A stretch of DNA of 64,000 nt from CAVPEV01 sp963703555. GTDB taxonomy: Bacteria; Actinomycetota; Actinomycetes; Actinomycetales; Cellulomonadaceae. The DNA lies in assembly GCA_963703555.1 (NCBI GenBank), contig CAVPEV010000038.1, positions 3,965 through 67,964 on the forward strand, in the 5' to 3' direction. Shown in pieces: positions 35,669 to 44,488 of this stretch (its first letter is position 1; every line of letters starts with the position of its first letter). The notes beneath the pieces were generated by a model. It ran no database searches. It was given only the letters and a program-made list of their open reading frames with translations, and had not been told where the DNA came from. A program made the translations under genes and the position numbers.

Positions 35669-36124
35669 GTGCCGAACTCGACCGAGGACGCCCTCGCCCT
35701 CTTCTTCGAGGAGGCAGTGCGCGTGCTCGGGCACGTGCGCGGCGGGGTCGGACTCAGCCGGACGGCCGCATCCACGCTCGCCCGCGTCTGCGTGGAGGGC
35801 CCGCTGCGGCTGACCGACCTGAGCGGGCGCGAGGGCGTGTCGCAGCCCTCGATGACCCAGCTGGTCGGCCGCCTGGAGCGTGGCGGGCTCGTCCGGCGGT
35901 CGCCGTCCTCCGACGACGGGCGGGTGGTGCTCGTCGAGCCGACGTCAGCCGGCCGCGAGCTGATCACGCAGCGTCGTGCCACCCGGGCGGTGGCGATGGG
36001 GACGCTGTTCGACCGGCTGTTGCCACCGGAGCAGGACGCCATCCGCGCGGCGCTCCCCGCGCTGCAGCACATGGTCGACCTGGCGATCGAACCACGCCCG
36101 GGATCGCCGTCACATCCTGGCTGA
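35669..36124 (+). CDS. MarR-family transcriptional regulator
   Basis: This 151-aa winged-helix regulator starts at GTG 35669. The HTH is TDLSGREGVSQPSMTQLVGRLERGGLVRR (residues ~49-77), followed by the wing SSDDGRVVLVEPTSAGREL. It lies 51 bp upstream of an MFS transporter on the same strand and probably controls it in response to a small ligand. No clear palindromic operator was seen in front of it. Confidence 0.88.
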   Translation: MPNSTEDALALFFEEAVRVLGHVRGGVGLSRTAASTLARVCVEGPLRLTDLSGREGVSQPSMTQLVGRLERGGLVRRSPSSDDGRVVLVEPTSAGRELITQRRATRAVAMGTLFDRLLPPEQDAIRAALPALQHMVDLAIEPRPGSPSHPG

Positions 36125-36175
36125 CAACCCGTTACAGCACCGACACCCCGGCCGCGCATCCTGCGAGAGGACACC

Positions 36176-37888
36176 ATGAGCGCCACCCAGGTCCAGCCCG
36201 CCAGCCCGTTCCGTCAGCCGCGAGCGGTGTGGGCGGTCGCGTTCGCCACCGTGATCTCCTTCATGGGGATCGGCCTGGTCGACCCGATCCTGCCCGCGAT
36301 CGCCGGAGACCTGCATGCGACCGCCAGCCAGGTCTCGCTGCTGTTCACCAGCTACCTCCTGGTCACTGCGATCGCCATGCTGTTCGTCGGGGCGATCTCC
36401 TCCCGGATCGGCCCGAAGCCCACGATGGTCTACGGCCTCGCCATCATCGCCGTCTTCGCGGCGCTGGCCGGCGTCGCGGGCAGCGTCACCGGCGTGGTGG
36501 GCTTCCGAGCCGGATGGGGTGTCGGCAACGCGCTCTTCATCGCGACCAGCCTGGCGGTGATCGTGGCCCTGTCCGCCGGCCGGCTGACCGGGGCGATCGT
36601 CCTGTACGAGACCGCTCTCGGGATCGGCTTCGCCGTCGGACCGCTGCTGGGCGGCGTGCTCGGGTCCATCAGCTGGCGAGGGCCCTTCTTCGGCGTCGCG
36701 GTCCTCATGGTGATCGCCCTGGTTGCCACGGTCGTGTCCGTGCCGAAGCTGCCGAAGCCCGCGCAGACGACGTCGATCAGCGCGCCACTGAAGGCCCTGC
36801 GCCACCGCGGCCTGCGCGTCGTGGCCATCACGGCGCTGCTGTACAACTGGGGCTTCTTCACCATGCTGGGGTTCGCCCCGTACCCGATGCGGCTCACCGT
36901 CCACGGGCTCGGCGCCGTCTTCTTCGGCTGGGGGGCGCTCGTGGCCCTCTTCGCCGTGGTGGTCGCTCCACGGCTGCAGGGCCGCTTCGGCACGGCCCGG
37001 GTGCTCTACGTGAACCTCGGGGCGCTCGGCGTGCTGATGGCGGTCATCGCAGCCGGCATCCGGACGCCCTGGGTCGTGATCGTCGCGGTGATCGTCAGCG
37101 GTGCGTTCATCGGCGTGAACAACACCCTCACCACCCAGGCCGTGATGCTCGTCTCCCCGGTCGAACGATCGGTGGCCTCCTCCGCCTATGGCTTCGTCCG
37201 ATTCATCGGCGGCGGGCTGGCCCCGTTCGTGGCCGGCAGGCTCGGCGACGCCTACGGTCTCAGCGTGCCGTTCTACCTCGGTGCTGCGGCCTTCATCGTT
37301 GCCATCGCCGTGCTCTCCACCGGCCGCCGGCTCCTCGACGCCGCCGAGGCCGAGCAGCTGTCCGGCGAGGCGGTCGTCCCTCGTCCGCGGCTGGAGCCGG
37401 TCGGGGCCGCGCCCAGTGCGGGCCGGCGCCCGGTCATCGTCGCGGTCGGCGACCGGCCCGACGCCGACGGGATCCTTGCGGCCGCCGCACGCATCGCCCG
37501 CAGCACCGGCAGCCCGCTGGAGGTGGTGCGCATCGTCGAGACCTCCATCGTCGAGGAGTTCGCCGTCGATCGCGACGACACCGGCGGTGCTCGCGAGAAG
37601 CTGGTGCGCCAGCTGGATCGCCTGGCGGAGGACGACCTGGCGGTGACGGGTGTGCTGCTGCACAGCGTCGGGGACCACGCCGCCGCCGGCCGGCTCCTCG
37701 CCCGCCACGCCGCCACCGTCCATGCCCGCAACGTGACCATCGGACCATCGCCCAACGGCATCGCCGCGCAGCTCGCGGAGGGCAGTCTCACCCACTCCCT
37801 GATCGCCCACGCCACCTGTTCGGTGGTCCTGCTCCGGCCGGAGGACGCCGACGGCCTGCTGGCCACGACCCAGCCCACGTCCCGCTGA
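36176..37888 (+). CDS. MFS transporter with C-terminal universal-stress-protein domain
   Basis: This protein of 570 aa has an MFS domain of 12 helices over residues ~15-385 (AVAFATVISFMGIGLVDPILPAIAGDL; loop-2 motif GAISSRIGPKPTMVYG). After a linker it has a USP-like cytosolic domain at ~417-560 (PVIVAVGDRPDADGIL, LLARHAATVHARNVTIGPSP, SLIAHATCSVVLL). The USP part resembles the ATP-binding sensors of some ion antiporters and could gate transport. The MFS part resembles drug/proton antiporters. It is probably regulated by the MarR gene upstream. Confidence 0.86.
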   Translation: MSATQVQPASPFRQPRAVWAVAFATVISFMGIGLVDPILPAIAGDLHATASQVSLLFTSYLLVTAIAMLFVGAISSRIGPKPTMVYGLAIIAVFAALAGVAGSVTGVVGFRAGWGVGNALFIATSLAVIVALSAGRLTGAIVLYETALGIGFAVGPLLGGVLGSISWRGPFFGVAVLMVIALVATVVSVPKLPKPAQTTSISAPLKALRHRGLRVVAITALLYNWGFFTMLGFAPYPMRLTVHGLGAVFFGWGALVALFAVVVAPRLQGRFGTARVLYVNLGALGVLMAVIAAGIRTPWVVIVAVIVSGAFIGVNNTLTTQAVMLVSPVERSVASSAYGFVRFIGGGLAPFVAGRLGDAYGLSVPFYLGAAAFIVAIAVLSTGRRLLDAAEAEQLSGEAVVPRPRLEPVGAAPSAGRRPVIVAVGDRPDADGILAAAARIARSTGSPLEVVRIVETSIVEEFAVDRDDTGGAREKLVRQLDRLAEDDLAVTGVLLHSVGDHAAAGRLLARHAATVHARNVTIGPSPNGIAAQLAEGSLTHSLIAHATCSVVLLRPEDADGLLATTQPTSR

Positions 37889-38186
37889 CCCGGACCGGCC
37901 CTCGTCCCACCCCCTGCGGCACCAGCCCCGCGACACCGAACAGCCGGTGTGCCGGTGTGATCGCGAGTCCCGCTGCGTGGGTGATCTGGCTGTTGCGTGA
38001 CGTGGGTTCACGACTCTGCAGCTCTCGACGGGTGGCTGAGCTCCTCCATGATCGACGACTGATCCGAACCGGGGAGGGGCGGTAGCGCTGCTGCGCCCCC
38101 GAGCGAAGCCAACGAAGGTGACCCTCATTTCACGCCGCGCGATACCGATACGACAGGCAGGGACATCCACGAGGTAGAGGTGGCGC
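37889..38186. other. intergenic region upstream of the polysaccharide synthase
   Basis: This non-coding stretch of about 300 bp has no supported gene. It should contain the promoter of the GT2 synthase operon. An AT-richer patch (CCTCATTTCACG and CGATACCGATACGACAGG) lies 30-60 bp upstream of the ATG. I looked for riboswitch-like or palindromic elements and saw none that I would defend. Confidence 0.4.
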
Positions 38187-40547
38187 ATGACTCGGCAGGG
38201 CGGTGACGACGTCGACGGCGCCGAAGGGAGCCGTGCGCCCGGGGCCCGGCCCGCCGCGGCCGGTCGCCGCCGCCGGCAGTGGGGCGCGGAGCCTGCCCGC
38301 CCGGCGCTGCCCGCCATCGAGAAGCCGCCGAGCGCCGCTGCGGCATGGGCGGGTGGGCTGGCGATGACGGTCGTCGTGCTGGCGTGGGTGGCCTACCTCA
38401 CCCGGACCGTGGTCTCCAGGTTCATCGACAGCGGCATGCAGAGCAGCCAGTTCATCGCGCAGACGATCGCCTACGTCGTCGTGATGAGCTTCCTCACGTT
38501 CTCGGCGCTCATGTACCTGGTCGCGCGGCAGGGCGCGGTGTACCGGTCGCGCGGGCACGTGCGGGCGCCGCGGGCGGAGATCGACGCCTTCCTCGCCGGG
38601 GCACAGCCTCACCTGACCGTCCTGGTTCCGTCCTACTGCGAGGATCCGGCGGTGGTGCGCTCGACGCTGCTGTCCGCAGCGTTGCAGGAGTATCCGGGCC
38701 TGCGGATCGTGCTGCTGCTGGACGACCCGCCGCAGCCGTCCGACCAGGCCGCGGCCGCGAGCCTGGCCGGCTGCCGGGCGCTGCCAGCCGAGATCACCGA
38801 ACTGTTGCGGGAGCCGTACGCCCGGTTCTCCGCATCCTTGCTGACCCACGAGGCCGCGGAGCTGGCCGGCGGCCCGAGCGCGTCCGGCGACCTACGCGCG
38901 CTCGCGCTGGACTTCGTCTGGGCGGGCCAGTGGCTCCGGGCGCAGGCGAGCGGGTACCCGCGCTCGTCCCATGCCGACGACTTCCTGGCTGACGAGGTGC
39001 TGGGCGGGCTGGCCGGTGACTTCGAGGTGACGGCCGGGGCCCTGTTCGCCGCGCTGGACGAGGGCGCCGTGGTACCGGCGGCGCGGCTGAGCCAGCTGTG
39101 TCGCCGGCTCGTGTGGACCTTCGAGGCCGACCTGTCCTCCTTCGAGCGCAAGCGGTACGCCCACCTGCCGCACGACTCGAACAAGGCGATGAACCTCAAC
39201 GCCTACATCGGCCTGATGGGCCGGACTGTGCGCGAGATCGACACCCGGCTGGGGCTCGTCCTGCGGGACACCGAGGCCGAGGACGGCATCCTCATCCCGG
39301 ACAGCGACTACCTGCTCACACTCGACGCCGACAGCGTGCTGCTGCGCGAGTACTGCCTGCGCCTGGTCCACCACCTGGAGCTGCCGGGCAACGAGCGAAT
39401 TGCCGTGGCCCAGACGCCGTACTCGGCCTTCCGGGGCGCGGACACCCGACTGGAGCGGATCGCCGGAGCGACGACGGACATCCAGCACATCCTCCACCAG
39501 GGCCTCACCCACTTCGGGGCCACGTTCTGGGTCGGTGCGAACGCGGTGATCCGCAAGATCGCTCTCGACGACATCGTCGAGGTCTCCTACGTCGACGGTC
39601 AGGAGGTCCGCCGCTACGTCCAGGACCGCACCGTCATCGAGGACACCGAGTCGAGCGTCGACCTGATCGCCCACGGCTGGACCCTGTTCAACTATCCCGA
39701 GCGGCTCAGCTACTCCGCGACCCCGCCGGACTTCGGCTCGCTCGTGGTGCAGCGCGCCCGGTGGGCCAACGGTGGGCTGCTCATCGCGCCGAAGTTCTGG
39801 CGCTACGTCCGCCGCGAGCGCCGCGGCGGCCACCGGGTGCCGCGGGCGTCGTCCGCGCTGCGGCTCAACTACATGGCGTCCATCAGCTGGGCCAGCCTCG
39901 GTCTGGTCTTCCTGCTGATCTTCCCGTTCGACGACCGACTGCTCAGCCCGGTCATCGTGGCCGCGGCCCTGCCGTACTTCATTGCCATGAGCTCGGACTT
40001 CCACCGGCTCGGCTACAAGCGCACCGACGTCTTCCGGCTGTACGCCTTCAACCTCGTCCTGCTACCGGTGAACCTGGCCGGCACGCTGAAGTCTCTGCAG
40101 CAGGCAGCGGCCAAGTCGAAGATCGCGTTCGCCCGGACCCCGAAGGTCGCCGACCGCACGTCGGCGCCGGCCCTGTTCGTCCTCGCCGCCTACCTCATCG
40201 CCGCGTTCTCCTTCTACACGCTGGCCAACGACATCGTCTCTCGCAACTGGACCAACGGGGCGTTCGCCGCCGTCAACGGTGTGCTCACGTGCTACGCGAT
40301 CGTCGCCTTCATCGGTGTGCGCAACTCGATCGTGGACGTGGCACTGGGCTTCGCCCGCTGGGTGCGGGTACCGGTGGCGGCGCCGACGGCCGCCCTGCCG
40401 GAGAGCGCGGAGGGCCCGGACTGGGAGACGGTCCTGTACTTCGGGCCCGACCACCGCGGGCCGGCAGGACGGCGAGCAGCTCCCGGCGTGACCGCCACGG
40501 CGTTGCCCCGACGGGGCGACACCCGAGCGCGGGAGAGGACCCCATGA
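38187..40547 (+). CDS. membrane GT2 polysaccharide synthase (cellulose/hyaluronan-synthase-like)
   Basis: This 786-aa processive-type GT2 has two N-terminal membrane helices (~55-75, 93-113) and a large catalytic region. Canonical residues are DD at 179-180, DAD at 380-382, IED at 484-486 and QRARW at 522-526, followed by four or more C-terminal helices. This is the D, DxD, (T)ED, QxxRW pattern of cellulose, chitin and hyaluronan synthases. It is translationally coupled to a secreted GH18 protein. It likely polymerises a cell-surface or exopolysaccharide; the sugar is unknown. An insertion at ~185-330 between D and DxD is unusually long. Confidence 0.88.
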   Translation: MTRQGGDDVDGAEGSRAPGARPAAAGRRRRQWGAEPARPALPAIEKPPSAAAAWAGGLAMTVVVLAWVAYLTRTVVSRFIDSGMQSSQFIAQTIAYVVVMSFLTFSALMYLVARQGAVYRSRGHVRAPRAEIDAFLAGAQPHLTVLVPSYCEDPAVVRSTLLSAALQEYPGLRIVLLLDDPPQPSDQAAAASLAGCRALPAEITELLREPYARFSASLLTHEAAELAGGPSASGDLRALALDFVWAGQWLRAQASGYPRSSHADDFLADEVLGGLAGDFEVTAGALFAALDEGAVVPAARLSQLCRRLVWTFEADLSSFERKRYAHLPHDSNKAMNLNAYIGLMGRTVREIDTRLGLVLRDTEAEDGILIPDSDYLLTLDADSVLLREYCLRLVHHLELPGNERIAVAQTPYSAFRGADTRLERIAGATTDIQHILHQGLTHFGATFWVGANAVIRKIALDDIVEVSYVDGQEVRRYVQDRTVIEDTESSVDLIAHGWTLFNYPERLSYSATPPDFGSLVVQRARWANGGLLIAPKFWRYVRRERRGGHRVPRASSALRLNYMASISWASLGLVFLLIFPFDDRLLSPVIVAAALPYFIAMSSDFHRLGYKRTDVFRLYAFNLVLLPVNLAGTLKSLQQAAAKSKIAFARTPKVADRTSAPALFVLAAYLIAAFSFYTLANDIVSRNWTNGAFAAVNGVLTCYAIVAFIGVRNSIVDVALGFARWVRVPVAAPTAALPESAEGPDWETVLYFGPDHRGPAGRRAAPGVTATALPRRGDTRARERTP

Positions 40548-42109
40548 CTGCGCCTGCCGCATCCTCCGACCCGCCGCGGACCAGGATCTCGCTGGTGCGG
40601 GTGGGCGTCGTCGTGCTCTGCGCCGCGGCTGTCGGGTGGGTCGGCTTCCGGTCCGTCTCGGCGACGGTGGCCCGACCGGTGACCCCTGAGCCGTCGACGT
40701 TCGCCGCGTATGTGGACGTGACCGCGACCCCCGCCTACCCGTTCGAGACCCCGGCCGGTCCCGCGCAGTCGAACGTCATCCTGTCGTTCGTGGTGGCGAG
40801 CCCCGACGACCCGTGCACGCCCAGTTGGGGCGGCTACTACACGCTGGACAAGGCCGGGTCCGACCTGGAGCTCGACCGCAGGGTTTCCCAGCTGCGGCTC
40901 ACCGGTGGCCAGGCGCGGGTCTCCTTCGGTGGGCAGGCCAACCACGAGCTGGCCACGGTCTGCACCGACCCCGGGGCGCTGCAGCAGGCGTACCAGGCGG
41001 TCGTCGACCGGTACGACCTGACGAGCATCGACGTCGACCTCGAGGGTGCGGCGCTGGAGGACAGCGCCGGTGCGGCCCGGCGTGCCACGGCGGTCAAGGC
41101 GGTCCAGGACCGGGCACACTCCGACGGGCGCGGCCTGGCCGTCTGGCTGACCCTGCCCGTGGCGGCGACCGGGCTGACCTCCCAGGGATCGGCCGTTGTC
41201 GCCGGCATGCTGGCGGCCGGTGTGGACGTCGCCGGCGTCAACGGCATGACGATGGACTTCGGGACGGCCCTGGCGCAGGGCCGACCGCTGTCGGACCTGG
41301 TGGTCCAGGCCGCCACAGCGCTGCAGCAGCAGGTCCGCGCGGTCCTCGCCGCCAGCGGTCAGCGCCTCGGGGAGACCCAGGCCTGGGGCAAGGTCGGCAT
41401 CACCCCGATGATCGGCCAGAACGACGTCGTCACCGAGCAGTTCACTCTCGATGACGCCGCCGTCCTCAACGAGTTCGCCCGCGCCCACGGCGTGGGCCAG
41501 GTGTCGATGTGGTCGCTGAACCGGGACTCGACCTGCGCCTACCCGCTACCGACGGTCGTCCCGGTCGTGCAGACCTCGTGCAGCGGGGTCGACCAGGGCA
41601 CCCGACGGTTTGCCGCGGTGCTCGCCACCGACCTGACGAGCGGCACAGCTGCCGGCACGGGAACCGGCACCACCGGGCCCTCGGCCACCAGCAGCCCGGT
41701 GGCCACGACGCCACCGCTCGACGTCGTCGACGACCCGGCGCACAGCCCGTTCCCCATCTGGGACCCGTTGGGCACCTACCCGGCCGGCACCAAGATCGTC
41801 TGGCACCACCAGGTGTTCCAGGCCAGGTACTGGACCAGCGCGGTCGCACCCGACGCTCCCGTGTCCGGCGCGTCCGCCGCCCCGTGGATCCTCGTCGGTC
41901 CGGTGCTGCCGGGCGACACGCCCGCACCACTGCCCACCCTGCCGGCCGGCAGCTATCCGCCGTGGGATCCGAGCGTCGCCTACGTCGCCGGTGCGCGGGT
42001 GCAGCTGGGACTGGTGCCCTACGAGGCCAAGTGGTGGTCCCAGGGGAAGAGGCCCGGCGTGCCGGTCGCCGGCGGGTCCCCCTGGGTGCTCGTACAGCCG
42101 GGGGGCTGA
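40544..42109 (+). CDS. secreted GH18 chitinase-like protein with two CBM5/12-type modules
   Basis: This protein of 521 aa starts at an ATG overlapping the synthase stop (ATGA). A signal anchor covers ~residues 14-33. The GH18 barrel spans ~50-380, with the active-site strand SIDVDLEG giving D163, D165 and E167 in the DxDxE arrangement. After a Thr/Ser-rich linker, two repeats (residues 406-451 and 474-517), each starting WDP and containing a YxAGxxV and aromatic pattern with a conserved W, look like chitin-binding CBM5/12 modules. It may cleave or release the polymer made by the coupled synthase. Confidence 0.86.
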   Translation: MTAPAASSDPPRTRISLVRVGVVVLCAAAVGWVGFRSVSATVARPVTPEPSTFAAYVDVTATPAYPFETPAGPAQSNVILSFVVASPDDPCTPSWGGYYTLDKAGSDLELDRRVSQLRLTGGQARVSFGGQANHELATVCTDPGALQQAYQAVVDRYDLTSIDVDLEGAALEDSAGAARRATAVKAVQDRAHSDGRGLAVWLTLPVAATGLTSQGSAVVAGMLAAGVDVAGVNGMTMDFGTALAQGRPLSDLVVQAATALQQQVRAVLAASGQRLGETQAWGKVGITPMIGQNDVVTEQFTLDDAAVLNEFARAHGVGQVSMWSLNRDSTCAYPLPTVVPVVQTSCSGVDQGTRRFAAVLATDLTSGTAAGTGTGTTGPSATSSPVATTPPLDVVDDPAHSPFPIWDPLGTYPAGTKIVWHHQVFQARYWTSAVAPDAPVSGASAAPWILVGPVLPGDTPAPLPTLPAGSYPPWDPSVAYVAGARVQLGLVPYEAKWWSQGKRPGVPVAGGSPWVLVQPGG

Positions 42110-42253
42110 GGCGAGCGCTGGTGCAGGGGGGCCGACACGAGCGCCGTCCCCGGCACCGTAGGCCCAACCGCGGGCATCGCTGCCGAGGCGCAGCCCTTCG
42201 TCCTGATTCCCGCCGGCGCGCCCACCGGGCGCGCCGCGTCGTACCCTCGCTGG

Positions 42254-43057
42254 ATGGCTGAGACGGACGTGGCGGCGCTGGCGGACTACACGGTGGAGCA
42301 GCTCGAGCTGCTCGGCTCGACGCGGTCGGTGTACCGGACCGGCTCGGGGCCGGCGGTGATCGTCATCCACGAGATCCCGGGGATCACCCCGCTGGTCGCC
42401 GCGTTCGGCCGCAAGGTCGCCGAGCGTGGCCTCACTGCGGTGCTGCCCGACCTGTTCGGCACCCCGGGGCGTGCGCCGTCCGCCGGCTACGCGGCCTCCT
42501 CCATGGCGTCGGCGTGCATCAGCCGGGAGTTCACCATGCTCGCGACCCGGCGGACGAGCCCGGTGACCCGGTGGTTGCGGGCGCTGGCAGCCGGGGAGCA
42601 CGAGCGGTGCGGCGGCCCCGGGGTCGGCGCCGTGGGGATGTGCCTGACCGGGGGGTTCGCGCTCGCGATGATGGTCGACCCGGTGGTGGTGGCCCCGGTC
42701 CTCAGCCAGCCCGCGCTGCCGTTCGCGCTGACCCCGTCCCAGCGGCGCGACGTCGGGCTGTCCGACGACGACCTGGCGACGGTCCGTCGCCGCGTCCGGG
42801 ACGGCGCCTGTGTCATGGGCCTGCGGTTCACCGGTGACCGGGCGGTGCCGGCCGAGCGGTTCGCGCGGCTGCGCTCCGAGCTGGGCGACGGGTTCATCGG
42901 GGTGGAGATCGACTCCTCCGCAGGCAACCCGTGGGGGTACCGGCCCGCGGCGCACTCGGTGCTCACCGAGGACTACTCCGACGCCGAGGGGTCGCCGACG
43001 CGTGCGGCCCTGGAGCAGGTGCTCGACTTCTTCGACACGCGTCTGCACACCGCCTGA
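42254..43057 (+). CDS. dienelactone-hydrolase-family alpha/beta hydrolase
   Basis: This 267-aa protein has the DLH fold: VIVIHEIPGITP (oxyanion region), VLPDLFG, nucleophile C130 in VGMCLTGGFAL and a late His in PAAHSVL. Cysteine instead of serine as nucleophile is normal for this family. The natural substrate cannot be read from the sequence. It stands alone with 140-160 bp on either side. Confidence 0.85.
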   Translation: MAETDVAALADYTVEQLELLGSTRSVYRTGSGPAVIVIHEIPGITPLVAAFGRKVAERGLTAVLPDLFGTPGRAPSAGYAASSMASACISREFTMLATRRTSPVTRWLRALAAGEHERCGGPGVGAVGMCLTGGFALAMMVDPVVVAPVLSQPALPFALTPSQRRDVGLSDDDLATVRRRVRDGACVMGLRFTGDRAVPAERFARLRSELGDGFIGVEIDSSAGNPWGYRPAAHSVLTEDYSDAEGSPTRAALEQVLDFFDTRLHTA

Positions 43058-43218
43058 CGTAGCGCACTCAGCCGGGGCACCCCGAGAGCATCCTCGAGGA
43101 GTCTCCCGTGGCTCCCGGTGAGTCGATGGCATCGCAGTCTGGTCGTGCCGACCCGATCGGGTGCAGGGTGGACACGGCGGTCGGTGCCGACCGTGACGGG
43201 CCGGAAGGGTGCAGGTCG

Positions 43219-44487
43219 ATGACGACTGTGGTGCTGCTGGGCACGCTGGACACCAAGGGAGCCGAGTACCGCTGGCTGCAGGAGCAGCTGGTCTCGGCGG
43301 GCTGCGACACGGTGGTGGTCGATGCGGGGGTGTTCTCCGACGGCGCCGGGATCGCAGACGTCTCGGCCGGCGAGGTAGCGGCTGCCGCCGGGGCGGACCT
43401 CGCCGACCTTCGCCTGGCGCACGACCGCGGTGCGGGGATGACCACGATGGCCGACGGTGCCGCAGCGGTGATCCAGCGGCTCCATGCGGAGGGGCGGCTG
43501 GACGGCCTGTTGGCGGTGGGCGGCTCGGGCGGCTCGTCGGTGGCGGCTCGCGCGATGCAGGCGCTGCCGGTGGGTGTGCCGAAGCTGCTGGTCTCCACGA
43601 TGGCCTCCGGCGACGTCTCGCCCTATGTCGGGGTCTCGGACGTGTGCCTGATGTACTCCGTGGTGGACGTGTCCGGTATCAACTCGATCTCCCGCCGGGT
43701 GCTCGGCAACGCGGTGGCAGCTGTCGCCGGCATGGCCGCTCACTACGCCGACACCCTCGCGCACCCGGCACCGCCCGACGAGAGGCCACTGGTCGGAGCC
43801 ACGATGTTCGGCCTGACGACCCCCGCCGTCGACGAGGCGCGCGAACGGCTGACCGAGCTGGGCTACGAGGTGCTCGTCTTCCACGCCACCGGTGCCGGCG
43901 GCCGGGCCATGGAGGCGTTGGTCGACGGCGGTTTCCTCGCCGGTGTTCTCGACCTGACCACCACCGAGCTGGCCGACGACCTGGTCGGCGGCGTCCTGAG
44001 CGCCGGTCCGCACCGGCTCGAGGCCGCGGGACGAGCGGGGATCGCGCAGGTGGTCAGCGTCGGGGCGCTCGACATGGTCAACTTCGGGCCGCGCGAGACC
44101 GTACCGAGCAGGTTCGACGGGCGGCAGCTGGTCGTGCACAACCCCACGGTCACCCTGATGCGGACCACCGAGCCGGAGATGGCTCGGCTCGGTGCGGCCA
44201 TCGCGGCCAAGCTGCGCGCGTCCGTGGGTCCGGTGGAGATCTTCCTGCCGTTGCGCGGGGTGTCGGGGATCGACTGCCCGGGCGGACCGTTCGACGATCC
44301 CGCCGCCGACGCCGCGCTGTTCGCGGCGATCCGCACCGGCCTGGCCGGCAGCGCCGTCGTCGTGCACGAGGCCGACATGGCGATCAACGACGAGGGGTTC
44401 GGTCGAGCTGCGGCCGATGCGCTGCACCGCCTCATCACGGGTGCATCCTCGAGCACGACGGCGAGATCCACGGACAAGGAGAGCTGA
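43219..44487 (+). CDS. Tm-1-like ATP-binding protein (UPF0261)
   Basis: This protein of 422 aa starts at ATG 43219, where the family begins (MTTVVLLGTLDTKGAEYRWL). Further family blocks are GGSGGSSVAARAMQALPVG, VSTMASGDVSPYVG and NSISRRVLGNAVAA. Members share the Tm-1 fold and are paired with a TIM-barrel protein, as here (next gene starts 1 nt after the stop). In plant Tm-1 the two domains are fused. The bacterial function is uncharacterised. Confidence 0.88.
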   Translation: MTTVVLLGTLDTKGAEYRWLQEQLVSAGCDTVVVDAGVFSDGAGIADVSAGEVAAAAGADLADLRLAHDRGAGMTTMADGAAAVIQRLHAEGRLDGLLAVGGSGGSSVAARAMQALPVGVPKLLVSTMASGDVSPYVGVSDVCLMYSVVDVSGINSISRRVLGNAVAAVAGMAAHYADTLAHPAPPDERPLVGATMFGLTTPAVDEARERLTELGYEVLVFHATGAGGRAMEALVDGGFLAGVLDLTTTELADDLVGGVLSAGPHRLEAAGRAGIAQVVSVGALDMVNFGPRETVPSRFDGRQLVVHNPTVTLMRTTEPEMARLGAAIAAKLRASVGPVEIFLPLRGVSGIDCPGGPFDDPAADAALFAAIRTGLAGSAVVVHEADMAINDEGFGRAAADALHRLITGASSSTTARSTDKES

Positions 44488-44488
44488 C

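Noticed and set aside
35572..38317. Long open frames of more than 700 codons overlapping the MarR and MFS-USP genes
   Set aside because: They are Arg/Pro/Gly-rich and lie in other frames of well-recognised genes; typical of very high GC DNA.
39098..40543. N-terminal extension of the GH18 frame back to 39098
   Set aside because: The upstream part is in another frame of the GT2 synthase and lacks any motif; the ATG at 40544 precedes a clear signal anchor.
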